Source: Clavibacter phaseoli (GTDB lineage: Bacteria; Actinomycetota; Actinomycetes; Actinomycetales; Microbacteriaceae). From it: a stretch of DNA of 64,000 nucleotides. Below are positions 54,469 through 64,000 of the stretch, one piece after another. The DNA is taken from the NCBI RefSeq assembly GCF_021922925.1, contig NZ_CP040786.1, positions 496,001-560,000 on the forward strand, in the 5' to 3' direction. Each line of letters begins with the position of its first letter. The stretch's first letter is position 1. The notes beneath the pieces are model-generated. The model ran no database searches, had not been told where the DNA came from, and saw nothing but the letters and a program-made list of their open reading frames with translations. A program made the translations under genes and the position numbers.

Positions 54469-56634
54469 CTAGGCGAGCCCCGCCACGTCCAGCACCCACG
54501 CGTAGTCGAAGGCGCGCTCGCGCCACGCGTCGTAGCGACCCGACTTGCCGCCGTGGCCAGCCTGCATCTCGGTGCGCAGCAGCACGGGCGCCCCGACCTC
54601 GCGGAGGCGGGCCGTCCACTTGGCGGGCTCGACGTAGAGCACGCGCGTGTCGTTGAGGCTCGTGACCGCGAGGATCCGCGGGTACTGGACGCCCTCGCGC
54701 ACGTTCTCGTAGGGCGTGTACGACTTCATGTAGGCGTAGACCTCGGGGTCGTGCAGCGGGTCGCCCCACTCGTCCCACTCGATCACGGTGAGCGGCAGCG
54801 ACGGGTCTAGGATGCTCGTGAGGGCGTCGACGAACGGCACGCCCGCGAGGATCCCGGCGAAGCGGTCGGGCGCGATGTTCGCGACCGCGCCCATCAGCAG
54901 GCCGCCGGCGCTGCGGCCCTCGGCGACGAGCTCCTCCGGGCTCGTCCACCCGCGGGCGATGAGGTGGTCGGCCGCCGCCACGAAGTCGGTGAACGTGTTG
55001 CGCTTGGTGAGCGTCTTGCCCTCGTCGTACCAGCGCCGGCCCATCTCGCCGCCGCCGCGCACGTGCGCGATGACGAACGCCATGCCCCGGTCGAGCAGCG
55101 ACAGCCGGGCGATGGAGAACGACGGGTCGATGCTCGTCTCGTACGAGCCGTAGCCGTACAGCAGGAGCGGCGCGGGCGTGCCCGGGTGCACGAGGCCGCG
55201 CTTGTAGACGACCGAGAGCGGGATCTCCGTGCCGTCCTCCGCGGTCGCCCACTCGCGGGTCTGCACGTAGTCGTCGGGGTCGTATCCGCCTCGCACGGGC
55301 TGCTGCTTGAGGAGGCGCAGCTCCCGCGTCGCGAGCACGTAGTCGAAGGTGGTCGCCGGGGTCGCGAGGCTCGTGTAGCCGAGGCGCACGGTGGGCTGCG
55401 CGAACTCGGGGTTGCTCGCCGTGCCGACCGTGTAGATCGGCTCGTCGAACGCGATCTCGTGCAGCTGCTCGCCGTCGAGGACGCGGTCGAAGGGGATCAC
55501 GCCGACGCGGGTCAGGCCCTCGCGGCGGTACGAGACGACGAGGTGGTCGGCGAAGGCGCTGGCGTCCTCGAGGCGCACCTCGTCGTCGTGGGGGATGACG
55601 ACCTGGCGGTCGGTCGCGGAGGTCGGGTCGTCGGCCGGCACGTCGACGAGCTCGAAGTTCGTGGCGCCGTCGTTGTGCAGGATGAGGAGCCGGTCGCTCC
55701 CGTCGATGACCGCGTGGTCGACGTCGTACTCCACGCCGTGGCGGCGCGGCCACACGGAGCGGAACTCGCCCGTGGGATCCCCGGCGTCGAGCAGCAGCAC
55801 CTCGGTCGTGATCTTCGAGCCGACGTACACGGTGAGGTACTGGCGGCTGCGGGTCATGCCGAAGCCGACGAAGTAGCTCTCGTCGGGCTCGGTGAACACC
55901 TTCACGTCCTGGGACGCGGGCGTCCCGACGCGGTGGCGCCACACGGTGTCGGGGCGCCAGGCGTCGTCGACCGTCACGTAGAAGAGGTGGTCGCCGTGGG
56001 CCGAGAAGGTGGCGCCGTGGCTGGTGCCGGGGATCTCGTCGGCGAGGTCCTCGCCCGTCGCGAGGTCGCGGATCCGGAGCGTGAACCGCTCGTCGCCCTC
56101 GACGTCGGTCGAGTACGCGAGCAGCGACCCGTCGGGGCTCACCTCGAACGCGCCGAGCGAGAAGAACTCGTGGCCGTCCGCTTCGGCGTTGGAGTCGAGG
56201 AGCACCTGCTCGCCGGGGATCGCGGCGCCGTCGGCGGCGGGCTCGACGGCGGGCGGGGTCCAGTCGTCGGGACCGGCGACGGGACGGCGGCAGCGGATCG
56301 CGTACTGCGACCCCTCGACGGTGCGGGCGTAGTACCACCAGTCGCCCTCGCGGACGGGGACGGAGAGGTCGGTCTCCTGCGTGCGGTCCTTGATCTCCGT
56401 GAAGATCCGCTCGCGCAGCGGCTCCAGATGGGCCGTCTTCCCCTCGGTGTAGGCGTTCTCGGCCTCGAGGTGCGCGATGACCCGCGCGTCGTCCTTGTCG
56501 CGCAGCCACTCGTAGCGGTCCACGAACATGTCGCCGTGGAAGGTGCGCTCGATCGGTCGCTGCTCCGCGACAGGCGGGGTGGAGGGGGAGTCGGATGCGG
56601 GGGAGGAGACGGCCGGGACGGCGGGGTCGGTCAT
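54469..56634 (-). CDS. ptrB: Oligopeptidase B (S9A family)
   Basis: A 721-residue serine peptidase of the prolyl-oligopeptidase family, most like oligopeptidase B, which cuts short peptides after Arg or Lys. The propeller (about 80-430) includes DGHEFFSLGAFEVSPDGSLL. The hydrolase domain has LLYGYGSYE, AHVRGGGEMGRRWYDEGK, the nucleophile Ser in GRSAGGLLMG and the His in QAGHGG. No signal peptide is seen. The start is supported by a leaderless -10 (TAGGCT, 6 nt). It lies upstream of the thiamin operon in the same direction but is separated by that operon's own promoter. Confidence 0.94.
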   Translation of the reverse strand: MTDPAVPAVSSPASDSPSTPPVAEQRPIERTFHGDMFVDRYEWLRDKDDARVIAHLEAENAYTEGKTAHLEPLRERIFTEIKDRTQETDLSVPVREGDWWYYARTVEGSQYAIRCRRPVAGPDDWTPPAVEPAADGAAIPGEQVLLDSNAEADGHEFFSLGAFEVSPDGSLLAYSTDVEGDERFTLRIRDLATGEDLADEIPGTSHGATFSAHGDHLFYVTVDDAWRPDTVWRHRVGTPASQDVKVFTEPDESYFVGFGMTRSRQYLTVYVGSKITTEVLLLDAGDPTGEFRSVWPRRHGVEYDVDHAVIDGSDRLLILHNDGATNFELVDVPADDPTSATDRQVVIPHDDEVRLEDASAFADHLVVSYRREGLTRVGVIPFDRVLDGEQLHEIAFDEPIYTVGTASNPEFAQPTVRLGYTSLATPATTFDYVLATRELRLLKQQPVRGGYDPDDYVQTREWATAEDGTEIPLSVVYKRGLVHPGTPAPLLLYGYGSYETSIDPSFSIARLSLLDRGMAFVIAHVRGGGEMGRRWYDEGKTLTKRNTFTDFVAAADHLIARGWTSPEELVAEGRSAGGLLMGAVANIAPDRFAGILAGVPFVDALTSILDPSLPLTVIEWDEWGDPLHDPEVYAYMKSYTPYENVREGVQYPRILAVTSLNDTRVLYVEPAKWTARLREVGAPVLLRTEMQAGHGGKSGRYDAWRERAFDYAWVLDVAGLA

Positions 56635-56640
56635 CCCGCC

Positions 56641-56646
56641 AGCCTA
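56641..56646 (-). promoter_or_regulatory. -10 (TAGGCT) of leaderless ptrB
   Basis: TAGGCT on the minus strand ends exactly 6 nt before ATG 56634. Confidence 0.6.
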
Positions 56647-56684
56647 CCGACGGGGGACGACCGGGCCCCGGCCGTCCCCGGGGA

Positions 56685-58154
56685 TCAGGAGGTGATCGGC
56701 CCGGCTTCGCGCGGGCCGGTCGCGCCCGGCGTGGTCGCCGCGCCGAGCGTGCTCGAGCGGGTGGCGAGGCGCGCGACGGCCTGCAGCGGGATCGACAGCC
56801 AGCCGGGTCGGTTGCGGACCTCGTAGATCGCCTCGTACACGGCCTTGTCGATCTCGAACGCGTCGAGCAGGGCCCGGTTGGCGCGGAGATCGGTGCCCGA
56901 GCGCGCGATGTAGCCGTCGACGAACGCGCGGCGGGCGGCGGACGCCCACGTCGCGGCCGACTTGCCGGGGTGCGCGAGCGCGTAGGAGCCGGCGACGTAG
57001 TCGAACGAGCGGAGCATACCGGCGACGTCGCGGAGCGTGACGTCGGGGAGCGAGCGCTCGTGCATCGGCCGGAGCGGCTCGCCCTCGAAGTCGAGGAGGA
57101 CCCAGCCGCGGTTCGGCACCGAGAGCACCTGGCCGAGGTGGTAGTCGCCGTGGATGCGCTGCAGCTTCGGCCACTCGCCCTTCTCGGCGGCGTCGTACAC
57201 GCTCGCGATGGCGTCGTGGAAGGCCGCGATCTCGGGGACCTCGCGCTCGGCCGTCGCGTGGCGGCGGCGGAAGCTGACCATGATCCCCTCGATCACGTCG
57301 GGCGTCGCCTCGACGGTGGGGAGCGCGGCGGCGAGCGTCGCGTGGACGTCGGCGGTGGCCTCGCCGAGCGCGCGGGCCTCGGCCTGGAAGTCGGCGTCGG
57401 CCTCGGCGGCGCGGAGGGCGACGCGCCAGGCGTCGGTCACGCCGGGCAGGAACTCCTGCGCGAAGGCGACGTGCCCGACGGCGCGCCCCTCCTCGCGGCC
57501 GGAGTCGCTCCACTCGGCGAGCACGCTGCCCATGGTCTGCGGCACGAGACGGGATCCGGCGCCCGCGATGGCGGACTGGAGCACGACGTCGGGGTTCTCG
57601 CCGTGGTGCAGGGCGCGGAACACCTTGACGATCATCGGGTTCACGGCGTGGCCGTCGGCCGAGACCATGTCGTAGATGATCGACGTGTTCGACTGCTCGC
57701 CTGAGAGCACGTGGGATCCGACGACCGTCGCGATCTCCACACCCGGCTGGCGCTGCCCGCGCGCGGTCGCGCCGAGCGAGGTCTCGTCGACGTCGGCGTC
57801 GCGGTCGTCGAGGATCGTGCGGATGAGCGCCCACGCGTACGCGGGGTCGTGCGGGCCGTCGTAGACGTGCAGCTCGACGCCGTCGTCCTCGACCGTGGTG
57901 CCGATGTGGAAGGGCTTCAGCTCCTCCAGCGGCGCCTGCCGGTAGGTGAGCGGCACCTGGTACAGGACGGGCTTCGCGCTGCCGTGGTCGATGATCAGGT
58001 GCGTCTCGATGCGGGCGAACCAGCCCTCGTCGCTGAAGCTCCAGCCGCCGATGCGCTCGAGGCGCGGCTCGGTGCCCTTCGAGGCGAACCAGCGCTGCTC
58101 GCGCATCCATGCGGCGAGGAAGTCGGGGATGACGCTGAGGTCGTGGTGCTGCAT
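56685..58154 (-). CDS. Maltokinase-like (or glucosamine kinase-like) sugar kinase
   Basis: A 489-residue aminoglycoside-phosphotransferase-fold kinase with the maltokinase N-terminal cap (MREQRWFASKG). The catalytic loop is RIHGDYHLGQVL and the metal Asp is in LLDFEGEPLRP. Maltokinases phosphorylate maltose for the GlgE route to glucan, but no treS or glgE is next to it. Related actinobacterial proteins are glucosamine kinases, so that is the main alternative. It follows the mycoredoxin gene by 3 bp and is in the same operon. Confidence 0.82.
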   Translation of the reverse strand: MQHHDLSVIPDFLAAWMREQRWFASKGTEPRLERIGGWSFSDEGWFARIETHLIIDHGSAKPVLYQVPLTYRQAPLEELKPFHIGTTVEDDGVELHVYDGPHDPAYAWALIRTILDDRDADVDETSLGATARGQRQPGVEIATVVGSHVLSGEQSNTSIIYDMVSADGHAVNPMIVKVFRALHHGENPDVVLQSAIAGAGSRLVPQTMGSVLAEWSDSGREEGRAVGHVAFAQEFLPGVTDAWRVALRAAEADADFQAEARALGEATADVHATLAAALPTVEATPDVIEGIMVSFRRRHATAEREVPEIAAFHDAIASVYDAAEKGEWPKLQRIHGDYHLGQVLSVPNRGWVLLDFEGEPLRPMHERSLPDVTLRDVAGMLRSFDYVAGSYALAHPGKSAATWASAARRAFVDGYIARSGTDLRANRALLDAFEIDKAVYEAIYEVRNRPGWLSIPLQAVARLATRSSTLGAATTPGATGPREAGPITS

Positions 58155-58157
58155 GGC

Positions 58158-58427
58158 TCAGGCCACCTTCGCGGTCACGTCGGCGAGCGACGGGTTGGTG
58201 GCGGACGAGCCGTCGGGGAACAGCACGGTCGGGACGGTCTGGTTGCCGCCGTTGATGGCCTCGACGAGCTCCGCCGTGCCGGGCACCTGCTCGATGTCGA
58301 CCTCGTCGTAGCCGATGCCCGCTCGATCGAGCTGGGCCTTCAGCCGGCGGCAGTAGCCGCACCAGGTGGTGGAGAACATCGTGATCCGCCCGGGGGCGGG
58401 TACGTAGGAGGAGGTCTCGGGCGCCAT
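58158..58427 (-). CDS. Mycoredoxin (glutaredoxin-like, CGYC)
   Basis: An 89-residue thioredoxin-fold protein with the active site CGYC (Cys23, Cys26) in MFSTTWCGYCRRLK, and TVPTVLF with the cis-Pro. It matches mycoredoxin-1, which reduces mycothiol-mixed disulfides with one of the Cys residues. The start at ATG 58427 is supported by a -10 (TAGGGT) at 7-nt spacing; the frame continues open to 58508. It points to mycothiol as the main thiol here. The maltokinase-like gene is 3 bp downstream. Confidence 0.9.
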   Translation of the reverse strand: MAPETSSYVPAPGRITMFSTTWCGYCRRLKAQLDRAGIGYDEVDIEQVPGTAELVEAINGGNQTVPTVLFPDGSSATNPSLADVTAKVA

Positions 58428-58434
58428 GCTGCTC

Positions 58435-58440
58435 ACCCTA
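58435..58440 (-). promoter_or_regulatory. -10 (TAGGGT) of the leaderless mycoredoxin gene
   Basis: TAGGGT on the minus strand ends 7 nt before ATG 58427. Confidence 0.55.
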
Positions 58441-58540
58441 CGCGCCGTTCTCGCCACCGACCCGGGATCCGCGGCGCGCCAGCGCGTGCTCGGCGCGTCG
58501 CGGATCACCGGGTGCGGTCCCGGTCAGGGGCGGATGCCGA

Positions 58541-59827
58541 TCAGCCGAGCAGCGAGCGCTCGAACCAGGCGTTGCGGAACTTCCCCGCGGGGTCGAGGCG
58601 CTCGGCGAGGGCGAGGAAGTCGCCCGATCGCGGGTAGAGCGGGGTGATGTCCGCCGCCTCGGCGGTGAAGACCTTGCCCCAGTGCGGCCGGGCGCCGAAC
58701 GGCCGGATGGCCGCCTCGAGCTCGACGAGCAGCGCCTCGACGGCCTCCTGGTCGCGCTTCCACGTGAAGTGCAGGCCGATGGTCGTCTGCCCGAACTGGG
58801 GGCTCAGCCAGAGCCGGTCCTCGGCGACGGCGCGCAACTCGCACACGAGGAGGATCGGGCGGATCCGGTCGCCCATGGCGCGGAGCGCCTGCACGGCCTC
58901 GACGGCGCGGTCGAGCGGCACGTGGAACTCCGACTGGATCTCCTCGCCGTCGCTCGGCGTGAAGCCCATCTTGAAGTGCGAGAGGCGATCGGACCAGAGG
59001 CCGACGACGCCGAGCTGCGACGTGCTGTTGACGGGGTCGATCCCGAGGATCGGGTGGCGCTCCTCGGTGGCGGCGGGCGCCCCGAAGTAGTCGGCCACGA
59101 CGACCTCGTCCTCGGGCTGGCCGTCGACGTCGAGCTGCACGCGGCTCTTCAGCCACACCTGGTCGGTGGCCTCGCCGAAGCGCGTGAAGACGCTGACGCT
59201 GTACGCGCCGCCGAAGACGTCCTCGAGGTTCTCGTCGAACGCGTCCCACGAGAGGCCCTCGAAGACGCGCTGGCGCACGAGGTACGCGGGCTCGACGTCG
59301 AGGGTCACGCGCGTGACGACGCCGAGCGCGCCGAGGCCCACCACGACGCCGTCGAAGTCGTCGTCCCCGCGGCGGTACGTGACGGTCTCGCCGTCGGCGG
59401 TGATCAGCTCGAGGGCCGCGACGGCGGTGCCGAGGTTGCCGTTGCCGATGCCGGACCCGTGGGTCGCCGTCGCGATGGCGCCGCCGACCGAGATGTGCGG
59501 CAGCGACGCGAGGTTGTGGATCGCGAGGCCCTCCTCGCCGAGGAGCTCGGCGAGCTTGCCGTAGGGGAGTCCCGCGGAGAAGGTGGCGGTGCTGGCGTCG
59601 CGGTCGATCACGAGGTCGGCCGGCAGCTCGGCGAGCGAGACCAGCACCTCCGAGTCGGCGATGTCGTTGAACGAGTGGCGGGATCCCAGCACGCGGATGC
59701 GCGTCGCGTCGCGGACGATGCCCCGCAGCTCCTCGACGCTCGTCGGCGTGCGGACCTCGCCGGCCTTGTACGCGTAGTTGCCGGCCCAGTTGGTGCCCGC
59801 GGTGCCCTGCTCGATGGTGTCGGTCAT
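58541..59827 (-). CDS. FAD-dependent alditol oxidase (AldO-like)
   Basis: A 428-residue flavoprotein of the vanillyl-alcohol-oxidase group. The N-terminal FAD domain has LGSRHSFNDIADS, where His51 matches the covalent FAD attachment residue of Streptomyces AldO, and LPHISVGGAIATATHGSG. The C-terminal substrate domain has HWGKVFTAEAADITPLYPR. AldO oxidises xylitol, sorbitol or similar polyols to aldoses with release of hydrogen peroxide. ATG 59827 has GAGGAGG 5 nt upstream. It follows lacZ on the same strand, but two strong hairpins lie between. Confidence 0.9.
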   Translation of the reverse strand: MTDTIEQGTAGTNWAGNYAYKAGEVRTPTSVEELRGIVRDATRIRVLGSRHSFNDIADSEVLVSLAELPADLVIDRDASTATFSAGLPYGKLAELLGEEGLAIHNLASLPHISVGGAIATATHGSGIGNGNLGTAVAALELITADGETVTYRRGDDDFDGVVVGLGALGVVTRVTLDVEPAYLVRQRVFEGLSWDAFDENLEDVFGGAYSVSVFTRFGEATDQVWLKSRVQLDVDGQPEDEVVVADYFGAPAATEERHPILGIDPVNSTSQLGVVGLWSDRLSHFKMGFTPSDGEEIQSEFHVPLDRAVEAVQALRAMGDRIRPILLVCELRAVAEDRLWLSPQFGQTTIGLHFTWKRDQEAVEALLVELEAAIRPFGARPHWGKVFTAEAADITPLYPRSGDFLALAERLDPAGKFRNAWFERSLLG

Positions 59828-59871
59828 GCGTCCTCCTCGCGCCCGCCATCGGACGCCGTCGTCTCCAGCTT

Positions 59872-59897
59872 GCTCGCCCTCCGGCCGGAGGGCGAGC
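59872..59897. terminator. Perfect 26-bp palindrome downstream of lacZ
   Basis: Thirteen-bp arms (59872-59884 and 59885-59897) are perfectly complementary with no spacer, so the transcript would fold with a small loop at the centre. It lies 64 bp past the lacZ stop, between lacZ and the alditol oxidase gene. Confidence 0.72.
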
Positions 59898-59926
59898 GGT
59901 GTCGTGCGGTGGATCCGCGGGGGATG

Positions 59927-59955
59927 CGGCGGCGGGCCGGTGGAGCCCGCCGCCG
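59927..59955 (-). terminator. 11-bp hairpin just after lacZ
   Basis: The arms 59927-59937 and 59945-59955 pair perfectly with a 7-nt loop, 5 bp past the lacZ stop. It is the first of two hairpins in a row and has no T run. Confidence 0.65.
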
Positions 59956-59960
59956 ATCCC

Positions 59961-64000
<4,040 letters not shown>

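Overview
The window is a very GC-rich stretch (roughly 70-75 % by eye) of an actinobacterial chromosome. Gene content points to the family Microbacteriaceae, most likely Clavibacter or a close relative: a non-mevalonate isoprenoid island (dxr, rseP, ispG), an actinobacterial olefin cluster with a fused oleBC gene, proS-nusA-ylxR-infB-rbfA, truB-ribF, a mycoredoxin and many short leaderless genes. The species is an inference; no rRNA or marker search was possible. I saw no tRNA, rRNA, insertion sequence, prophage or CRISPR array, and no gene-free stretch exceeds 300 bp.

Layout. 1-5.2 kb: the end of dxr, a convergent Ser/Thr kinase-lipoprotein pair inserted in the isoprenoid block, then rseP and ispG. 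5.3-10.1 kb: oleA, oleBC and oleD, predicted to condense two acyl-CoAs head to head into a long-chain alkene. 10.1-17.1 kb: translation genes (proS, nusA, ylxR, infB, rbfA), with a 51-bp tandem repeat between infB and rbfA. 17.1-24.4 kb: mutY, a degenerate uridine-kinase-like protein, a ketopantoate-reductase-like protein, truB, two small membrane proteins, ribF, a maleylpyruvate-isomerase-fold protein and a CynX-type transporter. 24.4-40.2 kb: accessory metabolism (ROK kinase, SRPBCC protein, SDR, SGNH hydrolase, TetR, S9 peptidase, LysR with a divergent quinone oxidoreductase, nagA, DUF1684, poxB, a monooxygenase-fold protein, alcohol dehydrogenase, TPR protein). 40.3-48.2 kb: a NarL-type two-component operon with a secreted four-cysteine protein, a catalytically dead hydrolase coupled to a glutathionyl-hydroquinone-reductase-like enzyme, and an SNF2 helicase. 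48.2-64 kb: an MFS transporter, a cupin, thiamin salvage (thiM plus a ThiE-ThiD-TenA fusion) under a TPP riboswitch, oligopeptidase B, a maltokinase-like enzyme with mycoredoxin, an alditol oxidase, and lacZ behind a sugar ABC permease that runs off the right edge.

Cross-cutting signals. Sixteen genes carry a TANNNT-like hexamer (mostly TAGGCT, TAGCCT or TAGGGT) ending 6-8 nt before the start codon, 6 or 7 nt in most, so they are probably leaderless. Two divergent promoters are extremely compact, one sharing a 12-bp palindrome. Three convergent gene pairs end on one shared CTAG. The palindrome GGATCC is strikingly frequent and occurs in all three codon phases, which suggests a DNA-level bias.
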